Positions 36,001 to 44,895 of a stretch of DNA of 64,000 nucleotides are shown here, piece by piece (positions within the stretch are counted from its first letter, which is position 1; each line of letters starts with the position of its first letter). The stretch spans positions 3,065,001 through 3,129,000 of the forward strand of contig NZ_CP053746.1 in assembly GCF_013201545.1 (NCBI RefSeq), given 5' to 3'. Below the pieces are notes generated by a model. The model did not search any database. It was not told the origin of the DNA and worked only from the letters and a program-made list of their open reading frames with translations. Made by a program: the position numbers and the translations under genes. The stretch is from Pseudomonas graminis (GTDB taxonomy: Bacteria; Pseudomonadota; Gammaproteobacteria; Pseudomonadales; Pseudomonadaceae).

Positions 36001-37197
36001 TCAGTCCTCGCAAACCGCTGCAAATGCCGCTGCCAGCTCAGTCAGTCGCGTGGCGTCAATCCCCGCCACGTTGGCGCGACCCGCCGCCACCATGTACACG
36101 CTGTGTTCGTTGCGCAGACGCGCCACCTGATCGTCGTTCATGCCGGTGTAGGAAAACATGCCGCGCTGCACGGCGATGTGGGCGAAACGTTCACCCAGAC
36201 CCAGCGGCGTGAGTGCCTCGACCAGCCCGACCCGAAGGTGCGCAATGCGGCTGCGCATCTCTTCGACTTCCTCAGCCCACAGGGCTTTCAACTCAGGATC
36301 GCCGAGGATTTCGGCGACGACGGCAGCGCCATGATCCGGTGGATTCGACCACAGATTACGGGCCGTCGCCGACAGCTGACTGCGCACATCCAGCAGCTTG
36401 TCGGTGGTGTCGGCGCAGACCAGCAAGGCGCCGGTGCGCTCGCGGTACAGGCCGAAATTTTTCGAGCAGGAACTGGTGATAAGCAACTCAGGCAGTTCGC
36501 CGGCAAACAGGCGAACCGCCCAGGCGTCCTCCTCAAGGCCGTCACCAAAACCCTGATACGCGAAATCGATCAAGGGCAGCAGGTTGCGTTGCTTGACGAT
36601 TTCCAGCACCGCGTACCAGTCATCACGGGACAGGTCGAACCCGGTCGGGTTGTGGCAGCAGGCATGCAACAGGACGACGTCGCCCTCGGGAATGGTCCTC
36701 AACGTCTCCAGCATGGCCGGCACGTTGAGCGTGTTGTCACTGCCCACGTAGGGGTAGTGACTGACTTTCAGGCCCGCCGCGGCGTAGATGGTTTCGTGAA
36801 TCGGCCAGGTCGGATCACTCAGCCAGATGCCCTTGCCCGGCAGGCAATTGGCAATGAAGTCCGCGCTCAAACGCAGCGCGCCGGTGCCGCCGGGTGTCTG
36901 GGTGGCGCCAACGCGCTTGCTGGCGATCAGCGGTGAGTCGGCGCCCATGACCAGCTCACAGATCAGCGTGCCGAACCGCGGTTCGCCATGGCCACCGATG
37001 TAACTTTTGGTGGGTTGCGAGTCGACCAGCCGCTGCTCGGCGATTTTCACCGCACGGGGAATAGTGGTGAGGCCCTGCGCATCCTTATAGACGCCCACGC
37101 CCAAGTCGAACTTGTTCGGATTCGGGTCTTTGGCATAGGCCTGAATCAGGCCCAGGATGGGATCGTCCGGTACGCGCTGGATCTGTGAAAAATGCAT
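36001..37197 (-). CDS. phhC: Aromatic amino acid aminotransferase PhhC
   Basis: A PLP-dependent class I aminotransferase (398 aa) converting tyrosine and phenylalanine to their keto acids. Support: HACCHNPTGFDLS (substrate/PLP Asn region), the PLP Lys in SSCSKNFGLYRERTGAL, and the N-terminal SQIQRVPDDPILGLIQAYAKDPNPNKFDLGVGVY typical of AspC/TyrB. Its ATG directly abuts the phhB stop (TAAATG), so it is the last gene of phhABC. In Pseudomonas this operon channels phenylalanine into tyrosine breakdown. Confidence 0.94.
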   Translation of the reverse strand: MHFSQIQRVPDDPILGLIQAYAKDPNPNKFDLGVGVYKDAQGLTTIPRAVKIAEQRLVDSQPTKSYIGGHGEPRFGTLICELVMGADSPLIASKRVGATQTPGGTGALRLSADFIANCLPGKGIWLSDPTWPIHETIYAAAGLKVSHYPYVGSDNTLNVPAMLETLRTIPEGDVVLLHACCHNPTGFDLSRDDWYAVLEIVKQRNLLPLIDFAYQGFGDGLEEDAWAVRLFAGELPELLITSSCSKNFGLYRERTGALLVCADTTDKLLDVRSQLSATARNLWSNPPDHGAAVVAEILGDPELKALWAEEVEEMRSRIAHLRVGLVEALTPLGLGERFAHIAVQRGMFSYTGMNDDQVARLRNEHSVYMVAAGRANVAGIDATRLTELAAAFAAVCED

Positions 37198-37554
37198 TTA
37201 CTTACGGCCCTCGGCGCTTTTGGCCACCTCGTCTGTGCGGGAGGCCATGATGAAATCGTTGCGGTGCAGCCCCTTGATGGAATGGCTCCACCAGGTCACG
37301 GTCACTTTGCCCCATTCGGTCAGCAGACCCGGGTGGTGACCTTCGGCCTCGGCAATTTCGCCGACCGCGTTGGTAAACGCCAGTGCAAATTTGAAATTCT
37401 TGAACAGAAAGACTTTTTCCAGCTGCATGACGCCGTCACGCACTTCGATGTTCCAGTCCGGGATCTGCTTGAGCAAATCCGGCAGCTCGGCGTCACTGAC
37501 CTGTGGGGCGTCGGCGCGGCAGGCTTCGCACTGGGATTGATTGAGAGCGGTCAT
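37198..37554 (-). CDS. phhB: Pterin-4a-carbinolamine dehydratase PhhB
   Basis: Recycles the tetrahydropterin cofactor of phenylalanine hydroxylase by dehydrating 4a-hydroxytetrahydropterin. The 118-residue protein has the family motif [33 protein letters not shown] with the active-site His-His-Pro and the second His. It lies between phhA (50 bases upstream) and phhC (directly abutting). The N-terminal Cys-x-x-Cys pair (QCEAC) is also found in many bacterial homologues. Confidence 0.96.
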   Translation of the reverse strand: MTALNQSQCEACRADAPQVSDAELPDLLKQIPDWNIEVRDGVMQLEKVFLFKNFKFALAFTNAVGEIAEAEGHHPGLLTEWGKVTVTWWSHSIKGLHRNDFIMASRTDEVAKSAEGRK

Positions 37555-37604
37555 TGGGAGATTCCTTGATCGGGTTCGGGCTGCTGTTTCAGGCAGCTTT
37601 TGTT

Positions 37605-38393
37605 TTAGGCGGCTTTGGTCTTGGCGGCGAACTTCGGCGCGTGCAGCCCCCGTTCGGACGCCGTGCGGGCCATGCCCATGATGTCTTCGTGGGCAAGGTC
37701 GAACAGGCGCTTGAGATCCGGCAGCACAAAATACAGCGGCTGCAGAATGTCGATGCGGTAGGGCGTGCGCATGGCTTCAATCGGGTCGAAGGGTTGATGT
37801 TCAGGGGTTGATGACACGCTGTAAACGGTTTCCTTGGGCGAGGAAAGGATGCCGCCGCCGTAGATCTTGCGCCCTTGGGGCGTGTCGACCAGGCCGAACT
37901 CGATGGTCATCCAGTAGAGGCGGGCAAGATACACGCGCTGCTCTTTGCTGGCTGCCAGACCGAGCTTGCCGTAGGTGTGGGTGAATTCTGCAAACCAGGG
38001 GTTGGTCAGTAGCGGGCAGTGTCCGAAAACCTCGTGAAAGATGTCGGGCTCTTGCAGGTAGTCGAGCTCTTCTTCGCTGCGAATGAACGTAGCGACTGGA
38101 AATCGCTTGCTCGCCAGCAACTCGAAGAACGTTTGAAAAGGGATCAGCGCCGGTACGCGCTCGACTTGCCAACCCGTTGTAGCGCCGAGGACGCGGTTGA
38201 TCTCGCCGAGCTGCGGAATACGGTCGTGGGGCAGGGCGAGTTGCTCGATCCCATCCAGATACTCCTGGCACGCACGGCCCTCGACGACTTTGAGCTGCCG
38301 GGTGATGAGGGTGTTCCAGATTCTATGCTCGGCTTCCGAGTAATCAATGAATCCGGTGGCGTCCGGCTCGCGGGCGACGTACTGCGTACTCAT
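37605..38393 (-). CDS. phhA: Phenylalanine 4-monooxygenase PhhA
   Basis: An iron- and tetrahydropterin-dependent hydroxylase that converts phenylalanine to tyrosine. Metal ligands are visible as the two His of [15 protein letters not shown] and the Glu of [10 protein letters not shown]. The protein is 262 aa, the usual bacterial single-domain size without the mammalian regulatory domain. Start ATG 38393 ([15 protein letters not shown]), with AGGAGAGCCCC upstream. First gene of the operon; divergent from phhR. Confidence 0.97.
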   Translation of the reverse strand: MSTQYVAREPDATGFIDYSEAEHRIWNTLITRQLKVVEGRACQEYLDGIEQLALPHDRIPQLGEINRVLGATTGWQVERVPALIPFQTFFELLASKRFPVATFIRSEEELDYLQEPDIFHEVFGHCPLLTNPWFAEFTHTYGKLGLAASKEQRVYLARLYWMTIEFGLVDTPQGRKIYGGGILSSPKETVYSVSSTPEHQPFDPIEAMRTPYRIDILQPLYFVLPDLKRLFDLAHEDIMGMARTASERGLHAPKFAAKTKAA

Positions 38394-38672
38394 GGGGCTC
38401 TCCTGATGGTTTTTTCTTATATGGAGCAAGCGATGTATGTAGGGAGGTTAAATCCGATTGAGCCATTGATAGCTGATTTGGCGCTCTTGAAGTGCAGGTT
38501 TGCCGTTCGATCAGCGCCGCAATGCTCGCGGATCTGTAAAGAAATCGTGACGCCTAGCCGTTGCTTACTCATATGCACCACCATTGCGCTTCATCCAATG
38601 CTTGCGCTGTAACGTATTCTTGACGATAAACTCGGCCTAATCCGAAATCGATGCCACGTTCGCGAGCCCTCC
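38394..38672. promoter_or_regulatory. phhA-phhR divergent promoter region
   Basis: A 279-base regulatory interval between phhA and phhR. TyrR/PhhR-type half-sites (TGTAAA-like) are seen as TGTAAA at 38535-38540 and TGTAAC at 38609-38614, each followed after six bases by GTGACG or TTGACG rather than the ideal TTTACA. These are weak matches. I could not identify a clean -24/-12 sigma-54 promoter on either strand. Confidence 0.4.
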
Positions 38673-40226
38673 ATGCGTATCAAAGTCCATTGCCAGAACC
38701 GCGTCGGTATCCTGCGCGACATCCTCGAGTTGCTGGTGGCTTACGGCGTCAACGTCTCCGGCGGCGAAGTGGGCGGTGAGCATGGCGACGCCATTTACCT
38801 GCGTTGCCCGAACCTGATCAATCTGCAGTTCCAGGCGCTGGTGCCGAAGTTCGAGACCGTCGCCGGGGTATTCGGCGTCAAGCGTGTGGGATTGATGCCC
38901 AGCGAGCGTCGGCACATGGAGCTCAATGCTTTGCTCGGCGCACTTGAATTCCCGGTGCTCTCCATCGACATGGGCGGCTCCATCGTTGCGGCCAACCGCG
39001 CCGCCGCGCAGCTGCTGGGCGTGCGGGTTGATGAAGTACCGGGCATTCCGCTGTCCCGTTACGCCGAGGATTTCGACCTGCCGCAACTGGTGCGCGCCAA
39101 TCGCTCGCGCATCAACGGTCTGCGCGTGAAGGTCAAAGGCGACATCTTTCTGGCTGACATCGCGCCCCTGCAATCCGAGCACGAAGACAGCGAGGCCATG
39201 GCCGGCGCCGTGCTGACACTGCACCGCGCCGACCGGGTCGGCGAGCACATCTATAACGTGCGCAAGCAGGAGCTGCGCGGTTTCGACAGTATTTTTCAGA
39301 GTTCGAAGGTGATGGCCGCGGTGGTTCGGGAGGCCCGCCGCATGGCCCCGCTGGATGCGCCGTTGTTGATCGAAGGCGAAACCGGCACGGGTAAAGAACT
39401 GCTGGCGCGGGCCTGTCACCTGGCCAGCCCGCGCGGCCAGTCGCCGATGATGGCGCTCAACTGCGCGGGGTTTTCCGAATCCATGGCTGAGACCGAGCTG
39501 TTCGGCTACGGCCCCGGCGCATTTGAAGGTGCACGAGCCGATGGCAAGCTGGGGCTGCTCGAATTGACCTCGGGGGGGACGTTGTTTCTCGACGGGGTCG
39601 CGGAGATGAGTGGACGGTTGCAGGCGAAACTGCTGCGCTACTTACAGGAAGGGTGCTTTCGGAGGGTCGGCAGCGACGAGGAGGTGTACCTAGACGTGCG
39701 CATCATCTGTGCCACGCAAGTGGACTTGTCCGAACTCTGCACCCGGGGCGAATTCCGCCAGGACCTCTACCACCGGCTCAACGTGCTGTCGCTGCACATT
39801 CCGCCCCTGCGCGACTGCCTGGACGGTCTCGCGCCGCTGGTTGAGCACTTTATTGATCAGGCCAGTCGGCAGATTGGTTGCGCCTTACCCCGGCTGGCGC
39901 CAGCGGCAATGGAGCGGCTCAGCCAATACCACTGGCCGGGCAATGTGCGGCAGCTGGAAAACGTATTGTTCCAGGCTGTTTCGCTGTGCGACGGAAAACT
40001 GGTGAAAGCTGAACATATTCGCCTGCCGGATTACGGCGTGCGACAACCCTTGGGAGCGTTTTCCCTGGAAGGGGGGCTGGAAGACATTGTCGGGCGGTTC
40101 GAGAAAGCAGTACTTGAGCAGCTATATGCGGCGCACCCGAGCAGCCGTTTATTAGGCAAGCGATTGAGTGTTTCCCATACAACCGTCGCCAATAAGTTGA
40201 AGCACTACGGAATAGGCCAAAGTTAA
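38673..40226 (+). CDS. phhR: PhhR/TyrR-family transcriptional regulator of aromatic amino acid catabolism
   Basis: A 517-residue activator. Order: N-terminal ACT domain (MRIKVHCQNRVGILRDILELL), PAS domain (about 80-190), AAA+ domain with Walker A GETGTGKE (235-242) and Walker B-like GGTLFLDGV, then a C-terminal Fis-type helix-turn-helix (LLGKRLSVSHTTVANKLKHYGI). The sigma-54 contact loop reads GAFEGA at 282-287 instead of GAFTGA. Thr-to-Glu in this loop fits the TyrR/PhhR lineage, which in part works with sigma-70. It is divergent from phhABC, which it is expected to activate in response to phenylalanine or tyrosine. Confidence 0.95.
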   Translation: MRIKVHCQNRVGILRDILELLVAYGVNVSGGEVGGEHGDAIYLRCPNLINLQFQALVPKFETVAGVFGVKRVGLMPSERRHMELNALLGALEFPVLSIDMGGSIVAANRAAAQLLGVRVDEVPGIPLSRYAEDFDLPQLVRANRSRINGLRVKVKGDIFLADIAPLQSEHEDSEAMAGAVLTLHRADRVGEHIYNVRKQELRGFDSIFQSSKVMAAVVREARRMAPLDAPLLIEGETGTGKELLARACHLASPRGQSPMMALNCAGFSESMAETELFGYGPGAFEGARADGKLGLLELTSGGTLFLDGVAEMSGRLQAKLLRYLQEGCFRRVGSDEEVYLDVRIICATQVDLSELCTRGEFRQDLYHRLNVLSLHIPPLRDCLDGLAPLVEHFIDQASRQIGCALPRLAPAAMERLSQYHWPGNVRQLENVLFQAVSLCDGKLVKAEHIRLPDYGVRQPLGAFSLEGGLEDIVGRFEKAVLEQLYAAHPSSRLLGKRLSVSHTTVANKLKHYGIGQS

Positions 40227-40250
40227 AAGTTGTTCATGACTGTAGAGGCA

Positions 40251-40320
40251 CGCTTACCCGCGAATCGGTAATGCTGTTAGCGGATATATAAACTCATACA
40301 CCGCGATTCGCGGGCAAGCG
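40251..40320. repeat. REP-like inverted pair (TACCCGCGAATCGGT)
   Basis: GCTTACCCGCGAATCGGT (40252-40269) is matched by the inverse ACCGCGATTCGCGGGCAAGC (40300-40319). It lies between the convergent phhR and DUF2790 genes and differs in core from the CCGGCTTTAGCCGG family. Confidence 0.8.
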
Positions 40321-40350
40321 CTCTTGCAAGCAAGCGGCGAGCGCAACTGA

Positions 40351-40617
40351 TCAGCCGTTGCTGCAACCGTTGCCCATGACCTGATACTCAAGCACGTGGC
40401 GTTTGCCCTGAGAGTCAACGTAGGTCATATGCTGTGGGACGACCTGGCAGACGTTCGGCACTTCATCCACCGAAATAACCTTCGCGATATCCAGCTTGGT
40501 GGAGTAGGTGTATTCCTCGACACGCTGTTGCTGGGCGGCCACTTTTGCGCCGGATTCTTCTGCCATTGCCATGGCGCTGAAACCACAAAGAGCCATTACA
40601 ACCAGTGCAGCTTTCAT
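40351..40617 (-). CDS. DUF2790 domain protein, secreted
   Basis: An 88-residue protein with a clear signal peptide (MKAALVVMALCGFSAMAMA, cleavage near AMA-EE) and the DUF2790 core: YTYSTKLDIAKVISVDEVPNVCQVVPQHMTYVDSQGKRHVLEYQVMGNGC. Two Cys residues could form a disulfide in the periplasm. Such proteins are numerous in Pseudomonas and their function is unknown. Ribosome-binding site AGAGGAAATG upstream. Confidence 0.9.
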   Translation of the reverse strand: MKAALVVMALCGFSAMAMAEESGAKVAAQQQRVEEYTYSTKLDIAKVISVDEVPNVCQVVPQHMTYVDSQGKRHVLEYQVMGNGCSNG

Positions 40618-41065
40618 TACTCATTTCCTCTAAGTTGCTTCATTAACACTGCGACGCAGAAAGTGCGGTCGACAGGGTGCGCAGAATCCTTGTGGGGCTC
40701 TGGGTGAAGCGAATGATGACCGGGTGGGTTTAGTTGATCGATATTCCAGCGTGGGGGCTGTTGTTAATCAATCATTTGCCGTGTTGGCGGAACGGATTCT
40801 ATGCCCCTGTCCGGAATTCATATAGAAACCATTCTGATAAAGTCTGTTGAGCAAATCGGCAACAATCGCTGTTATTCGGTTGTTGGCAGGGCTCGACGGG
40901 TTCTTTAGTCGTAGCCGGGACATGAAGATTTGCCTGAAACCGGGCACCTCAGCTGCTTTCGGCGCTATGCTCGGAGTCGGTAAGACCATCGTCGAATGGC
41001 CTTTGCAGCCATCGGCGGATACAACAGGGTCATAAAACAACAACATTTCCACCGAGGTAAGAAAG
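40618..41065. other. Intergenic region upstream of acsA
   Basis: 448 bases without a supported gene. It contains the acsA leader (AGGTAAGAAAG before the ATG) and must contain its promoter. The stretch 40790-40880 is AT-richer than its surroundings. Short ORFs here (plus 40847-41035; minus 40768-41115) lack a good ribosome-binding site and recognisable domains. Confidence 0.5.
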
Positions 41066-43021
41066 ATGAGTGCGGCTTCCCTGTACCCCGTCCGCCCTGA
41101 AGTGGCAGCCAACACGCTGACTGACGAGGCGACCTACAAGGCGATGTACCAGCAGTCGGTGGTCAATCCCGATGGCTTCTGGCGCGAACAAGCCCAGCGC
41201 CTTGACTGGATCAAGCCATTCACCACCGTCAAACAGACCTCCTTCGACGACCACCGCGTCGACATCAAGTGGTTCGCCGACGGCACCCTGAACGTTTCCT
41301 ACAACTGCCTCGACCGCCATCTGGCCGAGCGCGGTGATTCAATCGCGATCATCTGGGAAGGCGACGATCCTTCCGAGAGCCGCAACATTACCTACCGCGA
41401 ACTGCACGAAGAAGTCTGCAAGTTCGCCAACGCGCTGCGCGGGCAGGATGTCCATCGCGGCGATGTCGTCACTATCTATATGCCGATGATCCCGGAAGCC
41501 GTGGTGGCCATGCTGGCCTGCGCGCGCATCGGTGCGATTCATTCGGTGGTGTTCGGCGGCTTTTCACCTGAAGCACTGGCCGGTCGCATCATCGACTGCA
41601 AGTCGAAAGTGGTGATCACCGCTGACGAAGGGCTCCGTGGCGGCAAGAAAACCGCCATGAAGGCGAACGTCGACCGTGCCCTGACCAACCCGGAAACAGC
41701 GAGCGTACAGAAGGTCATCGTGTGCAAGCGCACCGGCGGCGATATCGAGTGGAACCGTCATCGCGACATCTGGTACCACTCGCTGCTGGACGTGGCCTCA
41801 AGCACCTGCGCGCCGAAAGAAATGGGCGCCGAAGAATCGCTGTTCATCCTCTACACCTCAGGTTCCACCGGCAAGCCGAAGGGCGTGCTGCACACCACAG
41901 CGGGCTATTTGCTGTACGCGGCGCTGACCCACGAGCGCGTGTTCGATTACCGTCCGGGCGAAGTGTACTGGTGCACCGCGGACGTCGGCTGGGTCACCGG
42001 CCACAGCTACATCGTCTACGGCCCGCTGGCCAATGGCGCGACCACGCTGCTGTTCGAGGGCGTGCCGAACTACCCGGACATCACCCGCGTGTCGAAAATT
42101 GTCGACAAGCACAAGGTCAACATCCTCTACACCGCGCCGACCGCCATTCGCGCCATGATGGCTGAAGGCACGAAGGCCGTAGACGGTGCTGATGGTTCGA
42201 GCCTGCGTCTCTTGGGTTCAGTCGGCGAGCCGATCAATCCGGAAGCCTGGAACTGGTACTACAACACCGTCGGCAACAAGAATTGCCCGATCGTCGACAC
42301 TTGGTGGCAAACCGAAACCGGCGGCATTCTGATCAGCCCGCTGCCTGGCGCCATTGCCTTGAAGCCGGGTTCGGCGACGCGTCCGTTCTTCGGCGTGATC
42401 CCGGCCCTGGTGGATAACCTGGGCAACCTCATCGAAGGCGCGGCGGAAGGCAATCTGGTGATTCTCGACTCGTGGCCGGGTCAGTCGCGCAGCCTGTACG
42501 GCGACCACGACCGTTTTGTCGACACGTACTTCAAGACCTTCCGCGGCATGTATTTCACCGGTGACGGCGCCCGTCGCGACGAAGACGGTTACTACTGGAT
42601 CACCGGCCGCGTCGACGACGTGCTCAATGTGTCCGGCCACCGCATGGGCACCGCCGAAATCGAGAGCGCGATGGTGGCTCACCCGAAAGTGGCCGAAGCG
42701 GCGGTCGTGGGTGTGCCTCACGATTTGAAAGGGCAGGGCATCTACGTCTACGTCACGCTCAATGGCGGTGAGGTGCCGGACGAAGCGTTGCGCATCGAGC
42801 TGCGCAACTGGGTGCGCAAGGAGATCGGCCCGATCGCTTCGCCGGATGTGATTCAGTGGGCGCCGGGTCTGCCGAAGACCCGTTCCGGGAAGATCATGCG
42901 ACGCATCCTGCGCAAGATCGCGACCGGGGAGTACGACGCGCTGGGCGATATCTCGACGCTGGCTGATCCGAGTGTGGTTGCGCATCTGGTGGAAACCCAC
43001 AAGACCATGACTGCGGCCTGA
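41066..43021 (+). CDS. acsA: Acetyl-CoA synthetase
   Basis: An AMP-forming acetate-CoA ligase (651 aa) used for growth on acetate. Motifs: the P-loop [63 protein letters not shown], and the catalytic/acetylation site [11 protein letters not shown] with Lys609. Lys609 has the same number as in E. coli and Salmonella Acs, where acetylation switches the enzyme off. It is transcribed alone. Confidence 0.97.
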   Translation: MSAASLYPVRPEVAANTLTDEATYKAMYQQSVVNPDGFWREQAQRLDWIKPFTTVKQTSFDDHRVDIKWFADGTLNVSYNCLDRHLAERGDSIAIIWEGDDPSESRNITYRELHEEVCKFANALRGQDVHRGDVVTIYMPMIPEAVVAMLACARIGAIHSVVFGGFSPEALAGRIIDCKSKVVITADEGLRGGKKTAMKANVDRALTNPETASVQKVIVCKRTGGDIEWNRHRDIWYHSLLDVASSTCAPKEMGAEESLFILYTSGSTGKPKGVLHTTAGYLLYAALTHERVFDYRPGEVYWCTADVGWVTGHSYIVYGPLANGATTLLFEGVPNYPDITRVSKIVDKHKVNILYTAPTAIRAMMAEGTKAVDGADGSSLRLLGSVGEPINPEAWNWYYNTVGNKNCPIVDTWWQTETGGILISPLPGAIALKPGSATRPFFGVIPALVDNLGNLIEGAAEGNLVILDSWPGQSRSLYGDHDRFVDTYFKTFRGMYFTGDGARRDEDGYYWITGRVDDVLNVSGHRMGTAEIESAMVAHPKVAEAAVVGVPHDLKGQGIYVYVTLNGGEVPDEALRIELRNWVRKEIGPIASPDVIQWAPGLPKTRSGKIMRRILRKIATGEYDALGDISTLADPSVVAHLVETHKTMTAA

Positions 43022-43037
43022 CGGTCTTGCTTCGTAA

Positions 43038-43325
43038 GATCAAGGGCGTCGGCCTAACGGCCTCTGTTTCGCCTTCGGCGAGTTACTTGGAAAAGCACCC
43101 CAAGTAACCAAGGGTGCCTGCTCTCGGTTGGGCCCGACTTCGTCGGGTTCCTTCACTCCGGCCTCGCTCCGTGGGCCCGCGCCGAACGGACATTCATGTC
43201 CTGACGGCGCTCTCGCCGCATCCCTGCGGCTCGGCCCACTCCGCGAGACCTCCGTTCAGCCTGCACCAAAGTCGCGTTTGGTGGTGTCTGGGCTTTTTGT
43301 GTTTGAAGAGCAAAAGCAGATCAAA
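43038..43325. repeat. Long intergenic repeat, copy 1
   Basis: A ~290-bp sequence whose inverse copy lies at 44880-45182. Shared blocks include TTTCGCCTTCGGCGAGTTAC, TCCGTGGGCCCGCGCCGAAC and GCAAAAGCAGATCAAA-like ends. It contains a GTTACTTGG...CCAAGTAAC hairpin. Translations are not convincing on either strand, so I treat it as a dispersed non-coding repeat. Confidence 0.85.
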
Positions 43326-43327
43326 GG

Positions 43328-43349
43328 CTTCCCGGCTAAAGCCGGTCCT
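43328..43349 (-). repeat. REP core left of the IS110 element
   Basis: CTTCCCGGCTAAAGCCGGTCC, the same core as at 21559-21655, in the orientation opposite to the copy right of the element. IS110-family elements often insert at or near REP sequences. Confidence 0.85.
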
Positions 43350-43399
43350 TGTATGTTTCTCACACACCCGCTCAGACTCGCTAGTCTTCTGGATGCATA

Positions 43400-43606
43400 A
43401 CCAAAAAGATGTGTTCTGGGGGAGACCGATCGGTCCCTAAGGCAGACGTTAATCCTGACCTTGTCCGTAGAGAGGTCCCCCCGCCTCATTGCCCACCACG
43501 TAGAGTATCGAGAAGCCGACAAGTCGGACTTCGCATTACAAGGTTGCAGCGGCATGAAGTTCGAGGTCAGGGGAACCAGAGCCATCATTACCCAGTTTTT
43601 CTGGAG
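43400..43606 (+). ncRNA. Candidate bridge RNA region of the IS110 element
   Basis: The non-coding left part of the element, directly before the transposase start. In the IS110 group (for example IS621) this part encodes a structured bridge RNA whose two loops pair with target and donor DNA. Here the region is GC-balanced and includes short self-complementary blocks (such as CCGACAAGTCGG at 43517-43528). Assignment is from position and family knowledge; limits are approximate. Confidence 0.45.
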
Positions 43607-43615
43607 ATGAAAGCC

Positions 43616-44611
43616 ATGGCTATTCACGTCGGTCTTGATGTTGGTTCACGCACGACGGCTATGGGATGGCGCGATAAGGGTCGATCAGCCGGCGCGTGGG
43701 TAATTGCTCAAACACCTAAAGGCCGCAAGGCTGCCGTCAAGAAACTCCTGGCCCTCAAACCGCTCAGCGTTGTCATGGAAGCCACCGGTATCTATTACCT
43801 GGATCTGGCGATAGAGCTGAGTGCAGCGGGTTTGCCGGTGTCGGTGATTAACCCGAAAAGCTCCCGTAATTTTGCCAGGCTGAAGCTTCAGCACAGCAAG
43901 ACGGATGCAATCGATGCCCAGTTGCTTGCCGAATATGGCGAGCGTATGACGCCTAGCTTGTGGACTCCGCCAACTTCCGCCCAGCTTGAGCTGCGGGCTA
44001 TCGGCCGGCACATCAATCGTTTGGTCGACCACCGTACCCAGGCGAAAAATGAGTTGCACGCGCTTAAGGCGACTGACACGTCCTCGGCACTGCTGATCGA
44101 AGACGAAGAAGAGGCCATCGCAGCCTTTGACAAGCGTATTGAACGCTTCAGAAAGGCTGGACTGGATCTGGTTGCCAGCTGTCCGGTGCTGCAAGGTCAG
44201 TTCGATAATATGCTGGCGGCCCCCGGCATGGGCGAGGTCTCCACGCTGGCCGCGCTTGCCGAAATGGCGACCCTGCCAACGACCTTGAAGTCAGGCCAGG
44301 TAAGCCGCCATGCAGGGCTGGATGTACGGCTGACTCAGTCTGGAACGAGCATCGACAAGCCTGGCAGGCTCAGCAAATGCGGCAACGCTTACTTACGCTG
44401 TTCAATGTACATGCCAGCGCTGACTGCGATCCGCTGCGATCCCTATGTGAAGGGTTTTTACGAGGCTCTGGTGGGCCGAGGCAAACGTAAGATGCAAGCG
44501 ATCTGCGCGGTGATGCGTAAATACCTGACAGGTTTGTGGGCTTGCATGCGCAGCGGCGAAGACTTCAATACGGCCAAGCTTTTCAGCGAAAAACATCTGC
44601 AAAAAGCTTGA
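43616..44611 (+). CDS. IS110-family transposase
   Basis: A DEDD-type recombinase, 331 aa, apparently intact. The N-terminal RuvC-like domain has IHVGLDVGSRTTAMGW (first Asp), SVVMEATGIYYLDLA (Glu) and SKTDAIDAQLLAEYG (Asp pair). The C-terminal transposase_20 domain shows LAAPGMGEVSTLAALAEM and the Ser-containing LSKCGNAYLRCSMYMPALTAIRC. Start: ATG 43616 has TGGAG at a normal distance. The in-frame ATG at 43607 has that site directly against it, and the still longer frame to 43409 covers the presumed bridge RNA. Confidence 0.92.
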   Translation: MAIHVGLDVGSRTTAMGWRDKGRSAGAWVIAQTPKGRKAAVKKLLALKPLSVVMEATGIYYLDLAIELSAAGLPVSVINPKSSRNFARLKLQHSKTDAIDAQLLAEYGERMTPSLWTPPTSAQLELRAIGRHINRLVDHRTQAKNELHALKATDTSSALLIEDEEEAIAAFDKRIERFRKAGLDLVASCPVLQGQFDNMLAAPGMGEVSTLAALAEMATLPTTLKSGQVSRHAGLDVRLTQSGTSIDKPGRLSKCGNAYLRCSMYMPALTAIRCDPYVKGFYEALVGRGKRKMQAICAVMRKYLTGLWACMRSGEDFNTAKLFSEKHLQKA

Positions 44612-44647
44612 TCGGGAACAGAGTATCTACGGGGGCGCGCGGTCTGT

Positions 44648-44675
44648 TAGTGGGACCGGCTTTAGCCGGGAAGAG
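44648..44675 (+). repeat. REP core right of the IS110 element
   Basis: GGGACCGGCTTTAGCCGGGAAG followed by AGGCCAGTCCAGGCGCC, matching the REP family seen at 21559 and inverted relative to the copy at 43328. Confidence 0.85.
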
Positions 44676-44718
44676 GCCAGTCCAGGCGCCAACAATTATG
44701 CTGATCGCACCCCCGTCC

Positions 44719-44812
44719 TTGTGGGAGTGAGCTTGCTCGCGAATGCTGCATTTCAAACACCAATTATTTGGTGGAGGTGCCAATGCCTTCGCGAGCAAGC
44801 TCGCTCCCACAA
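44719..44812. repeat. REP pair (GAGCTTGCTCGCGAA core)
   Basis: TTGTGGGAGTGAGCTTGCTC and the following GCGAA (44719-44743) are mirrored by TTCGCGAGCAAGCTCGCTCC and CACAA (44788-44812). This is a different REP family from that flanking the IS. The same core occurs at 52419 and 59075. Confidence 0.9.
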
Positions 44813-44846
44813 GTCCCCCAGTATCCTTAGCCCGCAATCCGGCCCT

Positions 44847-44895
44847 GATCCGCCCTCGATCTGCCTTTGATCTGCTTTTGATCTGCTTTTGATCT
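44847..44895 (+). repeat. Short tandem repeat, unit GATCTGCTTTT
   Basis: Four to five 11-base units (GATCCGCCCTC, GATCTGCCTTT, GATCTGCTTTT, GATCTGCTTTT, then GATCTTCAT). They lie at the edge of the long repeat copy; copy 1 has a single related unit in inverse orientation. Confidence 0.85.

Larger units (their letters stand above)
43350..44648 (+). mobile_element. IS110-family insertion sequence (limits approximate)
   Basis: An ~1.25-1.3 kb unit between the two REP cores holding one DEDD transposase gene, a ~200-base non-coding 5' part and little 3' sequence. Exact ends cannot be fixed without a reference copy because IS110 elements lack terminal inverted repeats and make no long target duplication. 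A long upstream non-coding end points to the IS110 group proper rather than IS1111. No host gene appears interrupted. Confidence 0.75.

Noticed and set aside
38394..38672. A sigma-54 promoter for phhA
   Set aside because: I searched both strands for GG-N10-GC with flanking consensus and found only near matches with wrong spacing.
43114..43440. Open frames inside the long intergenic repeat (also 44583-45335)
   Set aside because: The two copies of the repeat differ by scattered changes without codon periodicity that I can see, and none of the frames has a good start site. A non-coding repeat explains them better.
43409..43615. N-terminal extension of the IS110 transposase
   Set aside because: IS110 transposases begin just before the first Asp motif (GLDVGS). 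The extension covers the presumed bridge RNA.
43350..44648. A gene interrupted by the IS110 element
   Set aside because: Both flanks are REP and long intergenic repeats. No split reading frame could be joined across the element.
44847..44895. CRISPR-like direct repeats
   Set aside because: The units are 11 bases in direct tandem without spacers and there are no cas genes.
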